A stretch of DNA of 64,000 bases from Hermatobates lingyangjiaoensis (Eukaryota; Arthropoda; Insecta; Hemiptera; Hermatobatidae): the NCBI GenBank assembly GCA_026182355.1, contig JAPFBL010000223.1:310001-374000 (forward strand), given 5' to 3'. The translations under genes and the position numbers were made by a program. How positions within the stretch are numbered: position 1 is the stretch's first letter; every line of letters begins with the position of its first letter. Positions 36,001 to 49,698 of this stretch are shown piece after piece. The notes beneath the pieces were generated by a model, which was not told the DNA's origin, searched no databases, and worked only from the letters and a program-made list of their open reading frames with translations.

Positions 36001-39000
36001 AATAATTTCATTTTCGATTGGATCTGAATGAAATCTTTTGAACATGCTACTACCGTTTGACAGAATATAATGAAATGAAACACAAAAAAGCTCCTTAGAG
36101 ATAAACAAGTGGTAGAGATTTGACAAAATTACCTTAAAGGAAAAGGACATTGTATATTTTGTGAATTCGGAATGTTTTATTGTCGCTAAACTAAAAAAAT
36201 ACTAGAATATTAAATTTTTTTATGTAGGTAGTGAACCTACCTACAGATGTGAGTTTATCTCGAATTAAATTGGAGGAGGCGATATTGTTCTAAAAACATG
36301 AAACTCTACTCGAAAAAGGGGATTAGCAGCATCTTTATTTCAAGAAAGAGGCTCTAGTCTGGCAAGTGTTTTTGACACTTGGCAGAAGAGAGTTGGCAAA
36401 AACCTCTGGGTAGAGTATCCTCACTCTCTCCTTCCCAATAACCTCTCTATTATAATCCTATTTCCTTCTCCGTCTCTCTCTTTGTCTATAGTGAGATTTG
36501 TAATGACAATAGTATGTGTATTGGACGACTTTTCTATTCTCCGTTAATATTTCCAAGGAGGTAGTCGACTTAGAATACTATAGTAAAGCTAGCAAAACAT
36601 GTTAATAATAAAATATAACTAACATTAAGAAATTATCCGTTCTTTTTTTTCGAACTCTAACTGTCTTCGTAAAGTTTCAAAGAGAATGTCAAATTTATTT
36701 TTTCACAAATAGAAGAAAATGAGGAATGAAATAATATATGAACCTGTTGAAACATACTTGTAGAAATTGATTAGTTGGTGTATTTGATCCATCATTGTAA
36801 TAAATATTTAGAAAACGCCGTATGCTGTAGACTTTCTTTTTTATTTTTATGATTTCTTTTAAGACATAGAGCTCCATTACTCCTTTCGGTGACGTCAAGC
36901 TTTCATAGATCATATTTACCTTTCTTTCCTCAGGTGTTTTGTAATGGTAGCCTCCAACAGGGTCATCAGTAATATACAATGGATGAAATTTAGCAGGAAT
37001 ATTAGGGTCGTCTCCGCCTTCGACGACAAAGGTGTAAGTCTGTCCTCTCACCACATTTATTTCTGGGATAAGAAGACCGTTGATGTAGTAACTTATTCCC
37101 CAACCTACGTGACCTGTATAACAGAAATATTCGTCAGAAGGTTATAAAAAAAACCTGTTACATTATTTACATATGTTTGTGACATGAATACAATTAAAGG
37201 GATGGATCGAAGTTTGAATATTGTAAGAGCTTAGGAGAAAAGAGGAAAAAATATGGCTTCAGTTGCAGCATACGTAAAACTAAAAACGGGGACTCACTTT
37301 TAGGTGAACCCAGTTTCACTGAAATATGTATAGATAAATTATTATTACTACTACTACTTCTACTACAACAACAACAACTACTACTACTACTACAACTGCT
37401 GCTACTACTACTACTTCTACTACTATTAACTACTACTACAACTGGAACTACTACTACAACTACTACTACTACTACTACTACTACATCTACTACTACTACT
37501 ACTACTACTACTACAACAAGCTGCTACTAACTACTACTTCTACTATTGCTACAGTTCATACGATAGGGACCAGGACTTTTTTCTATTTAGAAATTTTAAA
37601 TAAAATTTTATTTAGTGAATTTTGCAAGGATTTTTTTCAGGACCAGGAATTTTATTTAAAGAAAGATTTTTTTATTAAAAAAAAATTATTTAAACTCGTG
37701 CAATTATATTACTAGTAATCTGGTTCATTCGAATGTTTAAAACAAAAAACTTGAAAACTAAGTACCTGTGATTGCAGGATAACCCCTTTTGCCTCCAGTT
37801 GGTCCCATTTGAGCAAAGAACACTCTATCTTCAGGCTCGTTGCACTCAATGGGAGGAATGTACCATGCTCCATCTGACAGAGGGGATGACGGAGCGGGAG
37901 TAGGCGGTGCTTTTACTTCTTCTTTCTGTCAAAAACCCCAAAATCCTCAATTAATAATTCAATCTTATCATACAGATTTGCTATTTAAATAATTTAACAG
38001 TGGGGAAATACATTCGAGTCATTCTTATAGTATATATACAACAAATCGGGAATTATATTATTACCGTCTTTTTCCGAAAATAAGACACTGCCTTGCTTTG
38101 TTCTTAGGTCAAAAATCCGTGCTAGGGCTTATTCTCGGGGGGAGGGCTTCAAGTACATTAAGTATATTTACATATTTGTGTTTAATATTTATTTTTATAC
38201 AGAAATTTAAATTTATTCGATTACAGTTATATCATTTTCTGTAATTAAAAATTTTGAATTCCGTTCTAATTTTCCTCCAAATCTATATCCTGCAGAACCA
38301 TTGGTCTGAATCTCTCATGTCTTGCAATAGGGTGTGGCTAAGTTAATACTTCTTGTCTAAGGAGACAAGAAACTGCTTGAAACGAACTTTAGAGATAAAC
38401 AAGGAATTTATTAGAATATTTTTTTCCAAAGAATTCTCTGAAATATTACGACGGCTAAAGATACTTACTATATTCAACAGCATTTTTTTAACGAATATAT
38501 TTTTCACATTATTTTAAATAGGGTCTATTTGTTAGGGAGAGGCGCTTTTTTATAGTCAAAAACCGTCGCCGAATTCACGCTAGAAGCTATTTTCAGGGGA
38601 TGTTCTTCTTTTCGGAAAAAGACTGGCTTAAATTACTGATCTATAATTTCAAACTAAAATTATACATTATTATTAAAATTTAGATTACGAAAGAAATCTG
38701 GAATCTTAATCCCAGAAGATGGTGGAAGTGCTGGAATTATTTTCTTAGAATCATTCACCAAAATCATCTGTTTCTGCAGTTCCGAATCCTTTTATAAGGT
38801 ACTCTGGATTACAAAAAGAACTTTACTAGTTACTGAAGCATTATCTTCATTTCTTTAGCCACTAAAGACAAGTTTTACATGAGGCAGAACCAGAATCGGA
38901 GTCCAAACATCACAAATTAAGGAATACACATTAATAGACGGGTTTTCGGTTAAAACCCTGAAGAGATAATTTGAAATGCTGTTTCTTATATCAAAATAAC

Positions 39001-42000
39001 ATATTCATGTAAATTTAGATAATCTAAACAGATGGGGCAAAATACATTCGATCATTCCTTAAATATATATCATCCAACTTAAAGTCGGAATTATAATTAT
39101 TTACCTCTTTTTACCGAAATATTCACCACTAAGCATTTTTATTCTTAGGTCAAAAATCCGTGCTAGGGCTTATTCTCGGGGAGGGCTTCATAGTTAAACT
39201 AATTTACATTTGTGTTTAATATTTAAACACATCAATCCTCCCTTGAAAAAAAAAACTGTACTTGTTTCTCCTCTAAAAGGGTAACTGAAATCACACTAAA
39301 CTATCTTTCAGGTAAGTTTCAATGTGAAATGTCAAAACATCTATATCGTGCCTTTTGAACTTTGGTCTGAGCGATGTGGTGTGAAGGCTTCCTGCGATCA
39401 GAGTCTTCTGAAGTAGCAGACACTGAAGCATCCATGTCGGGAATGGGGCAGTTCCATTTGGGAGCTCGTCCAAAGTCTAAAAGAATGTCTCCTGCAAAAA
39501 TAATTATTCCATTTGATATAATGATTTAACATTAATTTCACAATATTTCTCGGTACAGAGCATAAAAAAAAAATTAAAATACGATTGTAAATAAGAATAA
39601 CACACTACCATTCATTATGGCACATACTTTTCTTGGTAATGCTATGGTAAGAGGTTTCTACTCGGTCGTTGAGAGGCCCCACGAGATAAGAATAACAGGC
39701 TACCATCATAATGGGACGTACCTTTACTGGTAATGCTATGGTAAGAGGTTTCCACTCGGTCGTTGAGAGGCCCCACGAGATAAGAATAACAGGCTACCAT
39801 CATAATGGGACGTACCTTTACTGGTAATGCTATGGTAAGAGGTTTCCACTCGGTCGTTGAGAGGCCCCACGAGATAAGAATAACAGGCTACCATCATAAT
39901 GGGACGTACCTTTACTGGTAATGCTATGGTAAGAGGTTTCCACTCGGTCGTTGAGAGGCCCCACGAGATAAGAATAACAGGCTACCATCATAATGGGACG
40001 TACCTTTACTGGTAATGCTATGGTAAGAGGTTTCCACTCGGTCGTTGAGAGGCCCCACGAGATAAGAATAACAGGCTACCATCATAATGGGACGTACCTT
40101 TACTGGTAATGCTATGGTAAGAGGTTTCCACTCGGTCGTTGAGAGGCCCCACGAGATAAGAATAACAGGCTACCATCATAATGGGACGTACCTTTACTGG
40201 TAATGCTATGGTAAGAGGTTTCACTCGGTCGTTGAGAGGCCCCACGAGATAAGAATAACAGGCTACCATCATAATGGGACGTACCTTTACTGGTAATGCT
40301 ATGGTAAGAGGTTTCCACTCGGTCGTTGAGAGGCCCCACGGCCCATATAATAGCCTGACTCCTGTTAGTCCAGATCTCATTGTCGAGCACATCGTGAGCG
40401 CCCAGTGGTCGCTGGTACGTCACTATCGAGTAGCCATTCACTAGGGCTGCATTTAGAAGTCGCACGCTTTCTGTGTTACTCTGAAAATCATTAAACAGTC
40501 AATTAATCTTTATTTCAATTTATAGTTGAAAATATCTGCGTGCAACATATCCCTACATAAAACAGGTGAATTGAATTGATCTCAAGTCTCTTATCAGTGT
40601 ACTGGTGGCAAAGAAACATCCATTTACTATTATATGCACACTAGACTACCCGTGACCCTCTGTGTCACTCAGAAATTATAAAAATAGGTATTGAAATTAA
40701 TTCACTGAACATGATTGACAGGGATAATTTTAATTGTTGTTTCTTGTTATTATATACAGATTCTTATATGGCCAAGCTTTTGATATAGTATTCTTTACAT
40801 GATTCAAGATATATAAACAGTTAGTATATTTAGCAAAATAAAAATCATTTAAAAATAAATAAAACATCAATTCAGGTTATATACACAATGAAATATATTT
40901 AAAACAAACAAAATTTGTAAATTGAAATATTCAATTTATTTACCCAACATAAAATAAAATTAATGAAAGGAATGTGTCTTTATAATATTACCTCAGAACA
41001 TTCGTATTTTATCTGACAGTTGTGTTCAAGTTTGTTTCTAAAATTATTCCTTTTTAACCTCTAATTTAGTAGTTTATTATATATTTGTGCATTTGTATAT
41101 AATACATTTGCACTTACTGTCATCAGGGAGCACGCAAGCCTCTGGGCTACTCTGGCTCCATGCCTTTAGTTTATTACCAGTATTATATTACACAAATATT
41201 AAATTTAAAAAAAATGTTACATTTATATATAATACATTTGCACTATTTTCATCGTCGAGCACGCAAGACACTTGATACCCTGGCTCAATTTTGGAATATA
41301 GTAATAATCTTCTTTTATTTAACATTATTCAGGTAATAAATAATATATATTGAATTTCAGGTCTGTATCTCACACGGGAAATGGGTGAACAAACAAACTC
41401 ACGAACTTTATATATAGAGATATCACATTAATGCCCAATACACAATAAGAAATTCAGAAATGGACTCTTATGACAGTTTAGACGTTGATTTTTATTTCAC
41501 ATGTTGCTGTATTTCTTGATATCACATTAAGTACCATATGTTCAGCTTTCGTCTATGATGCACTGAGATTTTTCTACTTAAGGTGGTGTCATTTAATCCC
41601 ACATCTAGGCCAAATCAGAGCCTAGTATGTAGAAGATAAATGATGAGAATATTTAATGGTTAAAGACTAACGGTAGTTTTAGGACACTGGATGGTGTAAT
41701 AGACAGTGCCAGAGGTCATGGACCTACTCCTGCTGAATAATCTGTGGTTATGAGTGAGGTCAGTAGATAAATGTCAGCCGGGCTTAAACTGGTTAGTCAC
41801 TTAGGTCTCAGGTCAATTGCCATCGTGATATTTAGAATGCACAGTGTGTTTTATGTAGTACTCAGACTCCACCTTAGAAATGCATCATTGAGACTAAATA
41901 CAAACACTATTAAAAAAAAAAGTTGAAATCAGGCCAAAAATAGTAGACTAGATATTTTAAGGTCCACTTTATTGGTCGTTGAGTGGTCATATTTAAGGGT

Positions 42001-45000
42001 TTGGGTTATAGGTCAGTATGGTAACTTAGTTGTGATCTTACTACTACTTTGTTAAGAATGTTTAAATATATTTAACGATATGTCTTTTTTCACCTGTATC
42101 CTAGTATCTGGGCAGGAACCTCGTCCACCAGAGCACTGTGATTTCGCGTCCAGGAAGTAGTCGACGGCGTATCCATTCATGGAGGCTTGGTCAACCCAAG
42201 CCACCACGACATCCCCGCCAACCATGATGCTGCGGTCCTTGGCCCCGGAGAGGCCAAACGACATGTATTCGCCATCCTCTGCAACATAGCCTTCCATTGC
42301 AAAAAATGACCAAAAACTACACTTTTCAGATCAAAGGTAAAATTCAACTTGATAACCTAAAGTTATTAGCAATTTCGAGAAAAATAAAATATTCATCAAT
42401 CTGTAGTTTGTGTGGAAACCCAGAGGACCAACCTTGGAAAGAAGGGTGCCAAATAAAACATAGCCAAAGGAAGGTCCGGGTTATATTCTTATAGGCCAAA
42501 TCCCAAAAGTTATAAATTGAATACAAAACCTTTGGAATTTTTTTAAAAAAACGGTTGACTGGCGTCTGCAGATCCTAAAGAAAACCTACTGCCAAAGTGA
42601 GTTATTCTCAACCTAGTGATATTGAGGATTCGAAGAATCACGTCTCAACACGTAATTCTTGAAATCCCCAATACAAGTAAAAACCACACTATAACAGATT
42701 GCACAAGTAATTAACCATGTGATGTTAACTCCAAATTTGACTGACAACTATTATTATATTTGATATTTTTATACAAAATACTTTTTGATAAAAATATAAA
42801 TTAATAATTATAAATTATGACTTATAATAATAATATTTTTTAATTGTAGTTGCAATAAAAATTAAAAGACAATATATCTAAGTAAAAGAAACAAAGTAAG
42901 AAACACTTGGTTTCAATTGCTTGCAACCGGCCTCTTGTATAATAATTTGGGTAGAAGGACTAAAGCATTCTGGTTCGATAGATAAAATCAGAAAACATGA
43001 TAAAATAATAAAGGAATACATTTCAAATGTTTACTGTAAGAGTTTTCATATATACAAAGTTCAATATGAACAAAGGTAAATTAAAAACACACACAGTCAC
43101 TAATTTTCGGTTTGAACCATCATCAGAAGAGAAAAGAGAGGAAAAGAAAGTGTAGTGTTGTTAGAAGAATGAAGTTGTTATTATATACAAATAAAGAAAA
43201 TCTACCTTATAGGAATGGATGAACTATAAACCCATGTAAAATATCTGGGTCTTATTTTAGACTCTAGATTAACATTCAAGCAACACCTCCATAATAAATC
43301 CAAGCTTGGAATTTACTTGATGTGTAATCTATATTCTCTTTTCAAATCAAGGAATTCTCCCGATTTGGTCAAGGACCTTGTCTATAAGGGGGTCGTTCGT
43401 TCAGCGATGACTTATGGATGCTCCGTCTGGTTTAGAGCTGCACCAACGAACAAGGCGTGTATCCAGATTGTTCAAAATAAGTGTGCCGCCTTATAGCCAG
43501 GGCTCCTTGGTACTCCCGTAATGTTGATATTCACAATGATTTGAAAATGGAATCCATAGATAGTTACATCACCCGACTTACTACCAATGAAGACAACAAA
43601 CTATCTACTCATCCAAACCTTGTACAAACACTAAATCCTGTCACCAACCTTCCTCAACCTCACTGAACAATTACTTCATCCACTGACTATCTGACTACTT
43701 GTCCAACTCATGACTAAAAACATTGAAAACCATGACCACAACAAGAAACATGTTTGCAAGAAGGATTGCTTCCAAACTTCACTTTATATATATATATATA
43801 ACCAGTCGAAAGTTTAATCGGGACTAGGTCAGCTTTTCAGGTTCAAATTAAACTCTCATTGCCATTCGTTTCGATTTTTATTTAAAACCTTTTTTCATAG
43901 GCCTACCATGAAAAATATATAGGGCTATAAAACAAGTAATAGTAATAGTAAAATAGTAAAAGTAATAGTAGAATATGAAAAAGTTTTTAAATAAAACCTG
44001 AAACGTTGACAATGAGAGTTGTCATATTTGAACATGAATAACTGACAGAATCTTGATAAAGTTTTATTTTGTTTCTTCTTCACTGTTGGTACTTTTATTA
44101 TATATTTTTTTTAAGTTCATTACAAAAATTTATTGAATGATTTTGAATTCTAAAATAATGTCTCAAATTCGAAACCAGAATCCCCTCCCCTCAAACTGAC
44201 AGATGTAAAATTCTCCCGACAAAGGCAAACGGTTGTTAGCAATCTGGTTAATTTGTACAATAATAACAAAGGTTTAACATTTTTTAAATACAATGTAAAT
44301 AATATAAAGGCTACTTTGACCGCATTTGAAGTACACCTTTCCATCCCAAAACTACTGCACTTATCTCCAATAACTTTAATATAATCATAGTCTATGTTTC
44401 GTAAAGACTATCGTATTCAAAATTTGGCCTATTTTTCGTGTACATTGAGGCAAAAATAAACTTAGTGATGAATGAGTATCCATTTAATTTTCTTCACTTA
44501 ACTTATAAATCAATATTTATGGAAATCAAGTATTAATTTATCTTTGTCGTTCCGCCTGCCTGTATCTCCGTTCACACTGTAAAAATACCATCCAATTAAA
44601 TAGGGGTATCATTTGCTTGGTGAAATTACTATGTACAAGCAATTTTTAAAATATTCACCTATATTTGAATAATTCATATGTAATTAAAAAAAAAATTAGA
44701 GTAGCCTACCTTCAACTTTACTATAAGTAAACAAAACTTTCTGACAATCAATTGCGCTTTTGTTTTATTTAAGGTTACTATAGTGGTGTGAATATCTTAT
44801 CATCTGTAAAAAAAATTATCAAATTTATTGATAATTAATTTTATTTTTTTATTGTAGCTGTAATAATTTTTTCAGTTATAATAAATTTGAAATCGTTCAT
44901 CTAGAGCGATCAGATTTTAGTGTTATTTATTTGATGGCCTATGTTAGGTTGCAGTGGGAGTCTCGTAAGCGAACACACATAGGCTGAACATTGGGTTCTT

Positions 45001-48000
45001 TCTGATACCACACAATGAAGATTGATTCTACAGTGGGAGTCCTAAATATTGCCTAACTCAAGTGTATTTAGAGTAGGGATCTTTAACGAGCACCTGACAT
45101 CGTACAGGCTCTGGAGCGACGGCTTAACGTCCTCTTATTCTTCGAGGAAGAACGTGCTAAGATTTATTCACCTTCTACATGAATAAATCGAGGGCCATGT
45201 GGGGATTGAACCCATTTTTTTTTTAAAAAATATGAGTAAATTAATCTGGAATTTAAATCAACCCTAGCTATATCAATGACAACATTGTGTAAGTTTGATT
45301 TAAGATTTTATATCAGTTGGAACATTAAGGGTGGTTAGAAATGAACCTTTGAGAATGTTTTTAGTTTTAAAAATGAAAGTGATTGTTATGTAACACCTAA
45401 TTCTTTAATGCTTCTTTGTGGAAGAACTACTTATCTACTGGTAATAAATATTGAAAGAAGTCAACTGGCCTTCTTATAAAGTTGAATGCATGTCTGATGA
45501 TGTCTTTTAACTGGTTCCATAGGGCCTTGCTAATCAGAACTGGTATTGTCAGGAGCTTGTGATTTATCGACGATAAAAAAAAGGCTTGTTACGTGGGCAA
45601 GGGAGGTATTACTTGACCGTAATGACCTATGACATTAGTACGACTTGATGACCTTATAAGAAGCCGTCGAGCTGGAGGTACTTTCATCTTCTGTTACGTC
45701 TTCAATTACCTTGGTTACGAATACCCGGTGTCCTGCTTATATCCGAGTAAACTTTTAATAAGCCTTCCTTAGTGTACTGTCTTTTATCTTTTAAAACAAC
45801 GTAACTTTATTTTAAAAACACTCAGCTTGATTATCCTGCAGAAAAACTGATTTGTTCTTTTGAAAGTTAATAATTCTTATTAGAAATTGTACGGCTAGAT
45901 AAATTACATTATTTATTATGCTTTGTGAAGCCTCTTAATACAAAAAAAAATACTAGTAACTTAAGTTTAGTAACACTTCTTAAGTAAAGAAAATGTAGGT
46001 TAAAATAGTTTTCATATATAGAAATTTAATAATATAAACAACGCTTTTCGAACACCTAGTGTTCCTCTTGAGGCATTAAGCAAGGATGAGTGTACCATAG
46101 ACAGTCATCCTTGGTTAATGCCTGAAGAAGAACTCTATGTGTTGGAAACGCGTTCGTTATATTATTAAGTTTCTATGGGTGGAAACTATACCGAACACAT
46201 ACCGAATTTCTATATGTGGAGACTATTTCATTAACTTTTGTACCCTACAATGAGTAAATACCACATAATAACTGATTGCATTACCATAGAATGGAGAAAA
46301 TGTAAGAAGCTTTACCATTTGTAACGACTTAATTAATCAGTTAAATTTAGTTGGACCAATTGGTACGAGACTTGAAGTGACTCAAGATACTTAGAGACTC
46401 AAGTGATGGTACCAATAGGAAGGCCACTATTAAGGGACTAAGCAGCAGCATCGCTGGTGATGGGGACCACTTCTATATAAGACAAGCATGAGCAAAGGGA
46501 GTGAAAGATTACGAATGTAACCAATGAAGGTTATGAACGTAAAAAAAACGAAGATTACCAACGTAACTGACGAAGCTTACAAACTTAACCAAGGAAAATT
46601 ATCAACCTAACCAATGAAGATTACGTACTTAACCAATGATGATTACGAATGTAACCATAGAAGATTACGACCTAGCCAACAAAAATTACGAACGTAACTA
46701 ATGAAGATTACTAACGTGAACAATGAAAATTACCAGCGTAACCAATTAAGAGTACAAATGTAACCAATGAAGATTATGAACGTAAACAACGAAGATTACC
46801 AACGTAAACAACAATAATTACCAACGAACCGACAAAATTATCAACGTAACCATCGAACTTATCAACGTAACTAACGAAGATTACTAAAGTATCCAAAGAA
46901 AATTACCAACGTAACCATAGAAGATTACGACCTAGCCAACAAAAATTACGAACGTAACTAATAAAGATTACTAACGTGAACGATGAAAATTACCAGCGTA
47001 ACCAATTAAGAGTACAAATGTAACCAATGAAGATTATGAACGTAAACAACGAAGATTACCAACGTAAACAACAATAATTACCAACGGACCGACAAAATTA
47101 TCAACCTAACCATCGAACTTATCAACGTAACTAACGAAGATTACTAAAGTATCCAAAGAAAATTACCAACGTAACCATAGAAGATTACGACCTAGCCAAC
47201 AAAAATTACGAACGTAACTAATAAAGATTACTAACGTGAACAATGAAGATTAAGAATTTAACAAATGAAGATTATGAATGTAAACAACGAATATTACCAA
47301 AGTAACAAACAAAGACTGCCAACGTAACCAATGAAGATTACAAATGTTACCAACGAAACCAACGAAGATTAGCATGAAACCAATGAAGATTACTAACATA
47401 ACCAATGGACATCACAAACGTAACTAAGGAAGATTAACAACATAACCAACAAAGATTACGAACGCCCTCATTAGTAACTACTATAAGGCATCAATCTCAT
47501 GGTCCAGTGAGACCATTTGTCTCTAATATGAGTAGGTTCACTCCTCGTTTAATTCGCTATTTATTAGTCCTCGTTAACATTCGCAGATAATGAAGAATTA
47601 CATCATGCATCACTACTAAGTGATACACATCAACACATCTAAATGATAATTTCCACCCAACATCCAGCAGGTGGGCAAAACTACAGAAATAACAGAACCT
47701 AGTTATTGTTTCTAACTCAATTAAGGTAAGAAAAAAAAATAAGAAAATTATATACAGAACAATTAATGACAAAAAAAATAGACAATGGGAATTAGTGAAG
47801 AACAATGGATTGTTAATCAATCAATGTTGCCTCAGAGGAGTTTAGCCAGTGTTGTCAACTGATGTTGCAGAACAAGGCATCTGCATAACAATCGACAAGA
47901 TCTGGGTTGTGTGACTTATAGAGCCAAAGTAAGCCACCTTCGGACTTAGCCTGGATTTCGAAACAAAATGTAATCCTGCCAACTCATGGTAAGTCCCTGC

Positions 48001-48630
48001 TGTATTCAAATTTTATTCCATCATAATCGACAGCCATTCCAGCCGTTTGTCTAATGGATTATTACAAAACATTTGTTTAACTTGAATAATAAAGAGTCTT
48101 GTATATAAACTGTGGAAACGTATAATCTAAAAGTATCCACTATTTGATCCATGCGCATTATTTTCATGAAACCCTTATAGAGAAGACAGACTGCATCAGT
48201 GATTTATCTTACCACTGAAAGTTCCTCTGGACACAGAAAACACCAAAATAGACTACGACTATATCTTTGTTGTTCCATCCTTTCTTACGATCTCCTCTCG
48301 ATGGTTAACTACTGTTAAACAAATCAATCGTAGTATGTTTTTGGTTTCTTCTGTGTACTCTGAGTAATTCCAATTTTGAACAAGTCTAATTGGACCATCA
48401 TTTTTGCAATATGAATTATAAACATACATACATACATATATATATATAATATTAAATTACACAAAGCACGGCATAGAAAAAAGAATAAAAAGAACACTTA
48501 TAGTATTCAATATTCGAACTGTTGTTCGTCATCAGGAGTAGACTAGAAGAGAGGACGAAGTGAGAGAGATCTCCCCACGTCGAAGAACGGAGCGCGAAAT
48601 TCGCTATTCGAAATTCCGATATGTATTATC

Positions 48631-48663
<33 letters not shown>

Positions 48664-49165
48664 TAAAGCTTATCAGGACTCAGTCAATTCTTCAGGTTAA
48701 AATGAACTCGTCACACTATCAATGAATGAAAGTGTTACGTGTTCATTCAAACTAGATAGTTTTTGTTGAAATCCACAGACTATTTGTCTTGTAAAATATT
48801 TTCTAATAGAACACTTAGTTTTTCTGTTTCAAGAATTTTATACTTCTGCATATGAAAAATATAAACCGAAACGTTGGCCATGAGAGTTTAATATTAACCT
48901 GAAGAACTGAGCGAGTCCTGATAAACTTTAATTTTATTTATATATATAAAATCAATGTTCAAAGCACAATAAGAAAAGGGGAAAAAAGACTAAGTTCTTT
49001 CAACCATAACAAGCAGTCTTCGTCAGAGTGAAAAACCCATCAGTTGGGTTTTTGTCTCTGACAAAAGACCGCTTGTTACTGTTGTTCTTAGTCTTTTTTT
49101 CCCCATTTCTTATTGTGCTTTGAACATTGATTGTTGTTTCACGCGTTTATTGTGAATTCTTGTTT

Positions 49166-49199
<34 letters not shown>

Positions 49200-49663
49200 T
49201 CGCCAACGCCAATACTTAGTGCGAGGCACTGCAGGGCATGACCCACTACATACCTGAAACCACCCCACTCCCTCTCATCAACCACCCAACAGATGTCTCA
49301 ACCCCAACTAGGAATAGTTCAGTTTGTGCATTGACTCTAACACAATGTGACATTACATTGTAATACACCCTATACTTTAGTCGTAAGCTTAGCCTGATGA
49401 TGGTCTACGAGACAGAAACATGTCGTTGTTTTATCCAAAATAATATTTAGTTAGTATTTAAATAGTGTTAGAAATAAATAGTGTTCAAATGTGTAGTTAT
49501 GAAAAGAAAAGTTTGGCCCAGTTGATTTTTTTATTCCCCGAGGAACTGAGAACAACAGCCTGTAGGACATTAGAGAAACTCTCAAAAAAGGTAACCAAGC
49601 ATGAAATTGGCATAAAATTTTTAGAAACTTCTTTGCAAGAAGCATTGTTACCAACCTTCACTA

Positions 49664-49698
<35 letters not shown>

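Noticed and set aside
39612..40345. CRISPR-like array of regular repeats
   Set aside because: The 94-bp units are contiguous and identical with no unique spacers, the genome is eukaryotic, and the unit is clearly a duplicated exon end.
40018..40465. Two overlapping minus-strand ORFs of 117-124 residues with repeated GPLNDRVETSYHSI
   Set aside because: They read through the tandem array and its splice donors; only the true exon part (40285-40480) is coding.
46512..47465. Possible repetitive protein (NVTNEDY-like reading)
   Set aside because: The 22-bp period is not a multiple of three, and all frames meet stops.
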